Part shown: piece by piece, positions 21,465-28,243 of the stretch | How the letters are laid out: the number at the start of each line of letters is the position of its first letter | How positions within the stretch are numbered: position 1 is the first letter of the stretch | Program-made: the position numbers and the translations under genes | The notes under the pieces: generated by a model | What the model saw: the letters and a program-made list of their open reading frames with translations, nothing else | Database searches by the model: none | Told to the model about the DNA's origin: nothing | Assembly (NCBI RefSeq): GCF_002205845.1 | Contig: NZ_NISI01000001.1 | Coordinates: forward strand, 124,001-188,000 | Direction: 5' to 3' | Length of the DNA: 64,000 bases | Source of the DNA: Roseateles puraquae | GTDB lineage: Bacteria > Pseudomonadota > Gammaproteobacteria > Burkholderiales > Burkholderiaceae_C

Positions 21465-22769
21465 ATGCCAGGCTTCGACACCCTCGCCCTGCATGCCGGC
21501 GCCACGCCCGACCCGGGCACCGGCGCGCGGGCCACGCCGCTGCACCTCAGCACCTCCTTCGTCTTCGAGAACAGCGAGCATGCCGCGTCGCTGTTCAACA
21601 TGGAGCGCTCCGGCCACGTCTACAGCCGGCTCTCCAATCCGACGACTGCGGTCTTCGAGGAACGCATGGCCGCGCTGGATGGCGGCATCGGGGCGATCGC
21701 CACCGCCTCCGGCCAGGCGGCGTTGCACCTGGCCATCTCCACGTTGATGGGGGCCGGCGGCCACATCGTCGCCAGCACCGCGTTGTACGGCGGCAGCCAC
21801 AACCTGTTGCACTACACGCTGCGCCGTTTCGGCATCGAGACCACCTTCGTGAACCCGCGCGACCTCGACGCCTGGCGGGCTGCCATCCGGCCCGAAACCC
21901 GCCTGCTGTTCGGCGAGAGCTTGGGCAATCCGGGTCTGGACGTGCTGGACATCCCCGCCGTCAGCGCCCTGGCCCATGAAGCCGGCCTGCCACTGCTGGT
22001 GGATGCCACGTTCACGACACCCTATCTGCAGCGCCCGGCCGAGCTGGGTGCCGACCTGGTCTACCACTCCGCCACCAAGTTCCTCTGCGGCCACGGCACG
22101 GTGGTGGGCGGCGTGCTGGTGGATGCCGGCAGCTTCGACTGGGCTGCAGCGCACGAGCGCAACGGCCGCTTTGCCACGCTGTGCGAGCCCTACGAGGGCT
22201 TTCACGGCATGGTGTTTGCCGAAGAGAGCACCGTGGGCGCCTTCCTCCTGCGCGCCCGCCGCGAGGGCCTGCGGGACTTCGGCGCCTGCATGAGCCCGCA
22301 CACCGCCTGGCTGATGCTGCAGGGGCTGGAGACCCTGCCGCTGCGCATGGCCCGGCACGTGGCCAACGCCCAGGCGGTGGCGGAGTTCCTGGCGGCGCAG
22401 CCGCTGGTGGCCAAGGTCAGCTACCCGGGGCTGGCCTCGCACCCCGATCACGCCCTGGCCCAGCGCCTGCTGCCGCGCGGGGCAGGCGCGGTGTTCTCCT
22501 TCGACCTCAAGGGCAGCCGCGAGCAAGGGCGTGCCTTCATCGAGTCGCTCAAGCTCTTCTCTCACCTGGCCAACGTGGGTGACGCCAAATCCCTGGTCAT
22601 CCATCCGGCGAGCACCACCCACTTCCGGATGGACGACGACGCCCTGGCGCGGGCGGGCATCGGCCCGGGCACCATCCGGCTGTCCATCGGCCTGGAAGAC
22701 CCGGCCGACCTGATCGACGACCTCAAGCGTGCCCTCAAGGTGGCGGCCAAGGCGGGAGGTGCCGCATGA
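21465..22769 (+). CDS. metY: O-acetylhomoserine sulfhydrylase-type PLP enzyme
   Basis: A 434-residue member of the Cys/Met-metabolism PLP family. The PLP lysine is Lys205 in 'YHSATKFLCGHGTVVGG'. 'YSRLSNPTTAVFEERMAALDGG' (in two parts) and 'ASGQAALHLAI' complete the cofactor pocket. The length and the beginning 'MPGFDTLALHAG' match the MetY class, which makes homocysteine from O-acetyl- or O-succinylhomoserine and sulfide; cystathionine synthase or lyase activity cannot be excluded from sequence alone. The frame is open far upstream on the other gene's antisense, so ATG 21465 was chosen by homology. The stop overlaps the next gene as ATGA. Confidence 0.86.
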   Translation: MPGFDTLALHAGATPDPGTGARATPLHLSTSFVFENSEHAASLFNMERSGHVYSRLSNPTTAVFEERMAALDGGIGAIATASGQAALHLAISTLMGAGGHIVASTALYGGSHNLLHYTLRRFGIETTFVNPRDLDAWRAAIRPETRLLFGESLGNPGLDVLDIPAVSALAHEAGLPLLVDATFTTPYLQRPAELGADLVYHSATKFLCGHGTVVGGVLVDAGSFDWAAAHERNGRFATLCEPYEGFHGMVFAEESTVGAFLLRARREGLRDFGACMSPHTAWLMLQGLETLPLRMARHVANAQAVAEFLAAQPLVAKVSYPGLASHPDHALAQRLLPRGAGAVFSFDLKGSREQGRAFIESLKLFSHLANVGDAKSLVIHPASTTHFRMDDDALARAGIGPGTIRLSIGLEDPADLIDDLKRALKVAAKAGGAA

Positions 22770-23563
22770 AGCTCGTCGTCGACGGCCACGAGGCCTACGC
22801 CTACACCGGCGGCAAGCCCTTCGACCCCGCCCTGCCCTGCGTCGTGTTCATCCACGGCGCACTGAATGACCACAGTGTCTGGACCCTGCTGGCCCGCTGG
22901 TGCGCTCACCATGGCTACAGCGTGCTCGCGGTGGACCTGCCCGGCCACGGCCGCAGCGGCGGGCTGCCGCTGACCAGCGTCGAGGCCATCGCCGCCTGGC
23001 TGCATCGCCTGCTGGATGCGGCCGACGTGCAGCGCGCCGCGCTGGTGGGCCACAGCATGGGCTCGCTGATCGCGCTGGAGGCCGCGGGCCGCGCCAGCCA
23101 CCTGGTTATGGTGGGCACGGCCTACCCGATGAAGGTGTCAGATGCCCTGCTGACCACCGCACGCGACCAACCCGAGGCCGCGATGGCCATGGTGACCGCG
23201 TTTTCGCATTCCGTGGCCAGCGCCAAGCCCGGCTACCCCGGGCCGGGCGCCTGGCTGCGCGGCGGGTCGATGGCGTTGATGCGCCGTCTGCAGCAGCGGC
23301 AGACGGCCGTGAACCTGTTCGAGAACGACTTCCAGGTGTGCGACCGCTACACCGGCGGCGAGGCGGCAGCCGCCCGCGTGACTTGCCCGGTGCATTTCAT
23401 CCTCGGCGCGCTGGACCAGATGACCAGCCCACGCCAGAACGCCGTGCTCGGCGGCCTGCTCAAGCCGCGCATCCACACTGTGCCCGCGGGCCACGCGCTG
23501 ATGGCTGAGGCACCGGATGCGGTGCTCGCTGCCCTGCGCGCCGCGCTTCAGGCCAGCACGTAG
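22766..23563 (+). CDS. Alpha/beta-fold hydrolase
   Basis: A 265-residue alpha/beta hydrolase. The oxyanion region is 'FIHGALND' and the nucleophile elbow is 'GHSMG' with Ser97. An acidic partner lies in 'LGALDQMTSP' and the catalytic His in 'VPAGHALM'. There is no signal peptide, so it acts in the cytoplasm. It overlaps the sulfhydrylase gene by 4 bp and is probably co-translated with it. A direct link to methionine synthesis, such as homoserine acyltransferase-like chemistry, is possible but not shown. Confidence 0.88.
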   Translation: MKLVVDGHEAYAYTGGKPFDPALPCVVFIHGALNDHSVWTLLARWCAHHGYSVLAVDLPGHGRSGGLPLTSVEAIAAWLHRLLDAADVQRAALVGHSMGSLIALEAAGRASHLVMVGTAYPMKVSDALLTTARDQPEAAMAMVTAFSHSVASAKPGYPGPGAWLRGGSMALMRRLQQRQTAVNLFENDFQVCDRYTGGEAAAARVTCPVHFILGALDQMTSPRQNAVLGGLLKPRIHTVPAGHALMAEAPDAVLAALRAALQAST

Positions 23564-23720
23564 GCCGCCTCCTCAGGCCGGCTGGCAGCCAGCACCTGCT
23601 CCCGGGTGAAGCCTGGCCAGAGCGACCTCGGCAGGGATCGCGCCTGCCGCCTGCATCGGGCGATGGTTGCCAGGGCAAGCCCGCTTGCCGCCCGGGGCCA
23701 ACCCGCGCTCGAATCGCGGC

Positions 23721-24032
23721 ATGCCGACGACCGATCGCTTCACCAGCTTCGCCGAGTTCTACCCGTTCTACCTGAACGAACACCGCCACCCGGTCTGCCG
23801 CCGCCTGCACTTCGTGGGGTCGACGCTGGTGCTGGCCTGCACCTGGCAGCTGGTATGGACCGGTGCACTGGTCTGGGTGCTCTATGGCCTGCTGTGCGGC
23901 TACGGCTTTGCCTGGATCGGGCACTTCTTCTTCGAGAAGAACCGACCGGCCACTTTCAGGCATCCGCTCTACAGCTTCATCGGCGACTGGGCGATGTACC
24001 GGGACATCTGGCTGGGCCGCATCAAGCTCTGA
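23721..24032 (+). CDS. DUF962 / Mpo1-like small membrane protein
   Basis: A 103-residue protein with the hallmarks of the DUF962 family: 'FAEFYPFYLNEHRHPVCRRLHFVG', two hydrophobic segments (about 34-50 and 52-66), 'WIGHFFFEKNRPATFRHPLY' and 'IGDWAMYRDIW'. The conserved His residues match the iron-binding histidines of yeast Mpo1, a fatty-acid alpha-dioxygenase; activity in bacterial members is not established. ATG 23721 gives the normal family start. It is followed one base after its stop by a palindromic repeat element. The 157 bp before it (23564-23720) show no confident gene. Confidence 0.85.
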   Translation: MPTTDRFTSFAEFYPFYLNEHRHPVCRRLHFVGSTLVLACTWQLVWTGALVWVLYGLLCGYGFAWIGHFFFEKNRPATFRHPLYSFIGDWAMYRDIWLGRIKL

Positions 24033-24033
24033 C

Positions 24034-24200
24034 CTGGTGTGGTGTCCCGCAAATACGTGCCCATGAAATCGCGGCTTCAACCCCACGGCGGCTTTGCAAA
24101 GCCTCGCGATACCGCCGGGTATCGCTGTGGTTTGGGCCTTGCCCTGGGCTCGAAGCCATCGATTTCATTTTGTGCACGTATCTGCCGGACACCACACTAG
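24034..24200. repeat. 167-bp palindromic element with 27-bp terminal inverted repeats and two internal hairpins
   Basis: The left end (24034-24060) and right end (24174-24200) are inverted copies matching at 24 of 27 bases. Just inside, 24063-24078 and 24152-24168 are a second inverted pair (ATGAAATCG..GGCTTC) with a 1-bp bulge. The centre carries two perfect hairpins: the palindrome GGCTTTGCAAAGCC (24090-24103) and GCGATACC/GGTATCGC with a 4-nt loop (24106-24125). The whole unit can fold as a long stem with a branched head. It codes for nothing and lies between convergent genes. It resembles a MITE or large REP-type element; no target duplication is visible. Confidence 0.75.
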
Positions 24201-25009
24201 TTGCGCCAGGCCACGCCCACGTTGGCATAGGTGCCGTTGCGCTGCTGGGTCAGCGGGCTGTCGGCGGGCGGTCCGAGCAGTCGGCTGGCGCCGGCGCCGC
24301 CGAAGACGAACCAATGCTTGGACAAGGGCCGCGTGAAGCTGACGCCAGCATGCAGGTCGCGCAGGCCCGCACCCGGCTCGTAAGCCGGCTTGCCGGTGGC
24401 CGTGACCGCAGACGCCGGCACGCCGAAGTAGCTGCGCATGTTGGTCGCATCGGCGGCCGAAATGCCGATGCCGCTGGCCCACTCCAGGGTGGGACTTCTG
24501 TAGAAGCGCCAGCCCAGGTCCACGCCAGCGGTCAACCCGCCCTTGCGGCCCAGGATGTCTTGCGACAGGTTGGCTCCGAGGTTCACGTCCGGCGTCAGGC
24601 TGTAGTTGGCAAACAGGCGGGCGCGCAGGGTGCGCTTCACGTCGGGCAGCCCCTGCGTGGTGCTGGCATCGCCGCTGTTGCGACCGCTGTCCACGCGCAG
24701 GGCCACGCCCAGTCGCAGCCGGTTGCTGTTGACCAGCAGCGTGCTGGCGCCAGCCCCGGCGGAGTCACGGCCGAAGCCGAGGATGGCGCTGCCGCCCGAG
24801 GTGCTGATGCGCCAGCGCCCCCACTGGAAGGCCCACAGCGGTCGCAGCTTGGTCTGGCGCGTGCTCGCGCCGTCGTACTCGGGCCGGCTGGCGAGCGAGG
24901 CGCCAAGCAGATAGCGGGCCGGTTGGCTCTCGGGTTCCTGTTCCTGCTGCTGGGCCACGGCCAGGAGTGGCAGACACAGCAGCGCCAAGGGCAAGACGGT
25001 GATCCTCAT
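24197..25009 (-). CDS. MipA/OmpV-family outer-membrane protein
   Basis: A 270-residue beta-barrel protein. The signal peptide 'MRITVLPLALLCLPLLAVAQ' is followed by a family-typical start 'RYLLGASLASRPEYDGASTR' and alternating amphipathic strands such as 'RARLFANYSLTPDVNLGANL' and 'VSFTRPLSKHWFVFGGAG'. ATG 25009 was chosen for the signal peptide. Family members usually end with an aromatic residue; here the chain ends 'VGVAWRN' and the TAG stop is part of the right terminal repeat of the adjacent palindromic element. It lies 28 bp downstream of the LuxR-type gene and may be co-transcribed with it. The physiological role (scaffold or porin-like) is uncertain. Confidence 0.82.
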   Translation of the reverse strand: MRITVLPLALLCLPLLAVAQQQEQEPESQPARYLLGASLASRPEYDGASTRQTKLRPLWAFQWGRWRISTSGGSAILGFGRDSAGAGASTLLVNSNRLRLGVALRVDSGRNSGDASTTQGLPDVKRTLRARLFANYSLTPDVNLGANLSQDILGRKGGLTAGVDLGWRFYRSPTLEWASGIGISAADATNMRSYFGVPASAVTATGKPAYEPGAGLRDLHAGVSFTRPLSKHWFVFGGAGASRLLGPPADSPLTQQRNGTYANVGVAWRN

Positions 25010-25037
25010 GCAGCCAGCGTAGCAGCAAAGGCCGTGG

Positions 25038-25523
25038 CTAATGGGCGCCGACTTCGTCCTCCCGGGGCTTGCGTGACAAGGACTGCGCATAGGCATACAC
25101 CATCGCACCGCGCGAACGCACACCGAGCTTGCAGTAGATGGTCTTGAGGTAGGAGCGCACCGTGAACTCGCTGATGTGCAGCCGCGCGCTCACCTGCTTG
25201 GTCTGCAGGCCGCTGCAGATGAGCTGCACGATCTGCAGCTCGCGATTGGTCAGCAGCCGGTGCAGCTCGGCACCCTCCGCAGAGGCGGCCTCGGCCGAGC
25301 GGTCCGGCACCAGCGCGTAGCGGTGACCGGCCCACTCGAAGTGCCCGATCTCGTCGGGCAGATAGCACTGACGCAGCCGCGCGCTGCCCGGGCGGCTGCG
25401 ATGGTCCGGCAGTCGTTCATCCACACACACGACGCGCAAGAGATGACCACCGAGCTCCAGCGTGGTCACCGGCGCGCCAGCCGGCATCTCGGCGTCATCG
25501 GGTTCATCACGGGGTGCATTCAT
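25038..25523 (-). CDS. Short LuxR-type transcriptional regulator
   Basis: A 161-residue protein with a LuxR-type helix-turn-helix at about residues 90-145 ('LTNRELQIVQLICSGLQTKQ' then 'SEFTVRSYLKTIYCKLGV'). The N-terminal 85 residues match no receiver or autoinducer domain that I recognise; they include 'LPDEIGHFEWAGHRYALVPD'. ATG 25523 has GGAGG 7 bp upstream. It is divergent from the nine-gene operon beginning at 25907 and upstream of mipA on its own strand, so it is the best candidate regulator of that operon. Without a receiver domain, its activity may depend on its own level or on a ligand of the N-terminal part. Confidence 0.85.
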   Translation of the reverse strand: MNAPRDEPDDAEMPAGAPVTTLELGGHLLRVVCVDERLPDHRSRPGSARLRQCYLPDEIGHFEWAGHRYALVPDRSAEAASAEGAELHRLLTNRELQIVQLICSGLQTKQVSARLHISEFTVRSYLKTIYCKLGVRSRGAMVYAYAQSLSRKPREDEVGAH

Positions 25524-25906
25524 GCCATGCCTCCGTCCGCGGTTGGGGGCGCCATCGCTTGCTGGCCATGTCGTGTCTCCCTGTCCTCATCGCTCGGCGG
25601 CGGCCGCATCAGAGGCCGGCGCATTGTTTCGAAATCACGCGGCGCCGGCACCTGGGATCTTGGGGGTCTGCAGACGTGAAAAACCACTGGCAACGCGTGT
25701 CCGGGATCATGCGCCGGCGCTCGCGCATCGTCCGTCCCTCCTAGCGATGCCCACAAACGAGGGGGCACGGATGCAGGCCCCGCTTTGTGCTGGCGCCCTG
25801 CGGCGAGTGCCGATGGGCTCGGCGCAAATCACGTTTTGTCGAAGCCCATCGCGGTGCCTAGAGTGACCTCACCGGTGCAAGCCTGCTCCGGCCTGGAGGC
25901 CACGAC
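25524..25906 (+). promoter_or_regulatory. 383-bp divergent control region with a sigma-70-type promoter and an inverted repeat
   Basis: This gap between the LuxR-type gene and the nine-gene operon holds no convincing gene. Near its right end a -35 TTGTCG (25836-25841) and a -10 TAGAGT (25859-25864) are spaced by exactly 17 bp. This would start transcription near 25871, 36 nt before the first ATG, which has GGAGG at 25895-25899. A perfect 9-bp inverted repeat CGATGGGCT (25811-25819) / AGCCCATCG (25843-25851) has one arm upstream of the -35 and the other inside the promoter spacer, a good position for an operator. The left 250 bp show no clear signal. Confidence 0.6.
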
Positions 25907-27103
25907 ATGGACCACAACCCCTTCGACAACGACCTGATGGACGAGGCCGACAGCCTCGATGGTGCCGATGCAGGCGACAGCGCCGGCGAGGGTTTCGATG
26001 AAGCCGACGGCAGCGACGGCATGGACCTGATGGCGGATGACGCCGACCTCTCCGACGCCGACGGCGCGGGCGATGGCTACGACGGCTTCGACGCTGCCGA
26101 CTACGGCGACGAGGCCGCCGACGGCAGCGATGCGATGGCCCTGTGGGATGCCTTCGAGGACGAAGTCGCCGACGGCCTGGATGCCGCGGATGAAGACGAA
26201 TTCCTCGGCCGCATCCTCGGCGGCCTGGGGCGTGCGGGCGGCCTGCTGCGCCGCGGCGTTGGTGGTGCGGCCGGGCTCGCGGGCCGCGTGCAAGGCGTCG
26301 CACGGCAGGCCCAGCGGGTGGCCGGCGGCATCGGCCGCGTGGCCGGCCAGGTCTCACCGGCCGCGCAAGCCGCAGCGCGCCTCGCGCAGATGCTCGGGGC
26401 CTCCGGCGTGGCCGGCGGGCTGGGCAGCCTCGCCAGTGGCGCCCAGCGCGTGCAAGGCTGGGCCGGCACCGCGGGGCGCCTGGCCGGCGGCGTGGCGCAG
26501 ACCGCCGGCAGCGCCCAGGGCGTGCTCAGCCAATTGAGCCAGCTCATCGGCAGCGGCGGCAACGAGATGGACGACTTCGACGCGCTCGCCGACGCCTTCG
26601 AGGAAGGTGAAGACGAAGCGCTGCCCGCCGTGGTGGCCCTGGCGGCACGGGCTGCGGCGCGTGGCCTGGGCTTTCGCAACATGGCACATCTGGCGCAGGC
26701 CGGGCGCCGCGCGCTGGTGCGCGGCACGGCCTCGGCCGCGCGGGAGCTGGTGCGTCACCAGGGCCGTGGCGCCATCCGCGCCCTGCCCCGCCTGGCGGCC
26801 TCCGCCGCCCGCGTGGCCACCCGCCAGGCGCCCACGCCGCAACGTGCCGCCCAAGCCGTGCGCCGCGGCCTGCCCGCCACTGCACGACGTGTGGCCCAGC
26901 AGCCGCAGACCCTGCGCCGGCTGGCACGGCCGGTGGCGCCGCAAGCCGGCGCGCGCGCCGCTGAGCCGCCCGGCGCCGGGCCTGCCGCCGGCCCGCTCAC
27001 CCGCGACAACCAGGTCGGCCGCGGCCAACCGAGCCGCCGCATCCGCGGCGCCCGCACCTTCTACATCGATGGCCCCGTCGCCCTGACGGTCACGCCGCGT
27101 TAA
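25907..27103 (+). CDS. Lysine-free acid/base-polarised protein, first of two paralogues (unknown function)
   Basis: A 398-residue protein without any Lys or Cys. Residues 1-100 are Asp/Ala/Gly/Glu-rich with no Arg or Lys (first Arg at 102). Residues 98-220 are Gly/Ala-rich with spaced Arg and look like amphipathic helices ('EFLGRILGGLGRAGGLLRRG'). A second acidic patch at 219-237 ('EMDDFDALADAFEEGEDEA') precedes an Arg/Ala-rich region (245-350) with 'RAAQAVRRGLPATARR'. The C-terminus is 'FYIDGPVALTVTPR'. The next gene encodes a paralogue with the same layout. There is no signal peptide. The RBS is GGAGG, 7 bp before ATG 25907. Similar acidic plus Arg/Ala-rich low-complexity proteins occur in other bacteria as far as I recall, but no function is known to me. 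Confidence 0.85.
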   Translation: MDHNPFDNDLMDEADSLDGADAGDSAGEGFDEADGSDGMDLMADDADLSDADGAGDGYDGFDAADYGDEAADGSDAMALWDAFEDEVADGLDAADEDEFLGRILGGLGRAGGLLRRGVGGAAGLAGRVQGVARQAQRVAGGIGRVAGQVSPAAQAAARLAQMLGASGVAGGLGSLASGAQRVQGWAGTAGRLAGGVAQTAGSAQGVLSQLSQLIGSGGNEMDDFDALADAFEEGEDEALPAVVALAARAAARGLGFRNMAHLAQAGRRALVRGTASAARELVRHQGRGAIRALPRLAASAARVATRQAPTPQRAAQAVRRGLPATARRVAQQPQTLRRLARPVAPQAGARAAEPPGAGPAAGPLTRDNQVGRGQPSRRIRGARTFYIDGPVALTVTPR

Positions 27104-27131
27104 CCCCGGAATCAACCGCAAGGAGATCACC

Positions 27132-28205
27132 ATGGACCGATTCGAAGCCGACGTGATGGACGACCTGATGTCCGACGCCGCCGAGGGCCCTGCCGCACGG
27201 CACGGCAATGCCTATGACGAGTTCGACGAGTACGACGAGGGCGATGAATTCGACGGCGCCGACGAGGGCGACGATGAATTCCTCGGCCGACTGCTGGGCG
27301 GCATCGGTCGCGTGGCCGGGGGGCTCCTGGGCGGCGGCGGTGGCGATGGGTTTGACGAGGGCGACGAGTTCGACGGCTTCGATGAAGGCGACGAGTTCGA
27401 TGGCTTCGACGCGGCCGACGAGGACGGCGGCGACGATGCCTTCGAAGCCGCCGTGGCCGATGCGATGGATGCGGGCGACGGCGACGAGTTCTTCCGCCGC
27501 CTGGGCCGCATCGCCCGCACGGTCGGCCGCGGCATTGGCAGCGTGGCCCGCGTCGTGGGGCCCATCGCCAGCATGATCCCGATCCCCCAGGCCCAGCTCA
27601 TCGGCCGCCTGGCCAATGTGGCCGGCCGGCTGATGGCCGATGGTGCCGACGAGTTCGAGGCCTTCGACGAGTTCGTCGACGGGCTGGATGAGGACGGCAT
27701 CGATGCCGCGGCGCCGGTGCTGGCCGGCATGGTCATCCGCCGCGCACTGCCGGGCGTGGCTCGCGCTGCCGCGCCGGTGCGGCGCGCGGCCGTGCGAGCT
27801 GTCAGCCAGGCGGTGCGCACCGCCGTGCGTCGTCAGGGCGCTCCGGCCGCCCGCGCGGTGGCCCGCGCCGTGACCGCCACGCGCCGCGTCGTGCAGCGCC
27901 GCAACCTGCCGCCGCGGCAGGCCGTGCAGGCGGTGCGCCGCGTGACCCGCCAGGTCGCCACGCGCCCGCAGGCCGTGCAGCGCCTGTCGCGCCCGCTCGT
28001 CGCGCCGGCACGCCGGGCCACACCCCGCGGCCAGGCCGCACAGGTGGTGGCGCGGCAGGTGGCCCCGATTGCGCGCCAGGTCGCTGTCACCACTGGTCGT
28101 CCGCTCACGGCGGGGCGCGCGGGCGGTCATGTCTGCACGCAATGCCGGCGCAACCGGCGGCTGCTCGCCCGCGGCCCCGTGGTCATCAACCTGCGCTGCC
28201 GCTGA
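27132..28205 (+). CDS. Lysine-free acid/base-polarised protein, second paralogue (unknown function)
   Basis: A 357-residue paralogue of the preceding protein, also completely lysine-free. The N-terminal part repeats 'DEFDG' and 'FDEGDEFDG' units (residues 38-92), interrupted by the shared 'EFLGRLLGGIGRVAGGLL' (49-66). A third acidic cluster lies at 173-190. The C-terminal half is Arg/Ala/Val-rich and aligns with the first paralogue ('RQAVQAVRRVTRQVATRPQA', 262-281). It ends with three Cys, two in 'HVCTQC' (333-338) and one in 'INLRCR', which might bind a metal or form a disulfide. The RBS AGGAG lies 6 bp before ATG 27132, and the gap to the previous gene is 28 bp. Duplication within the operon is evident; the function is unknown. 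Confidence 0.85.
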   Translation: MDRFEADVMDDLMSDAAEGPAARHGNAYDEFDEYDEGDEFDGADEGDDEFLGRLLGGIGRVAGGLLGGGGGDGFDEGDEFDGFDEGDEFDGFDAADEDGGDDAFEAAVADAMDAGDGDEFFRRLGRIARTVGRGIGSVARVVGPIASMIPIPQAQLIGRLANVAGRLMADGADEFEAFDEFVDGLDEDGIDAAAPVLAGMVIRRALPGVARAAAPVRRAAVRAVSQAVRTAVRRQGAPAARAVARAVTATRRVVQRRNLPPRQAVQAVRRVTRQVATRPQAVQRLSRPLVAPARRATPRGQAAQVVARQVAPIARQVAVTTGRPLTAGRAGGHVCTQCRRNRRLLARGPVVINLRCR

Positions 28206-28243
28206 ACCCGCCGCACCAACCAGCCCACGAGGAGCACCGAGTC

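Noticed and set aside
23564-23720. A possible short gene remnant on the minus strand ending '..EQVLAASRPEEAAYVLA'
   Set aside because: Only about 25 residues look protein-like; there is no start, no ribosome binding site and no recognisable family. It may be a decayed gene end but cannot be supported.
27340-27430. Short direct DNA repeats in the second polarised gene, considered as a tandem repeat or CRISPR-like array
   Set aside because: They encode the in-frame 'DEFDG' protein repeats, vary at third positions and have no spacer structure.
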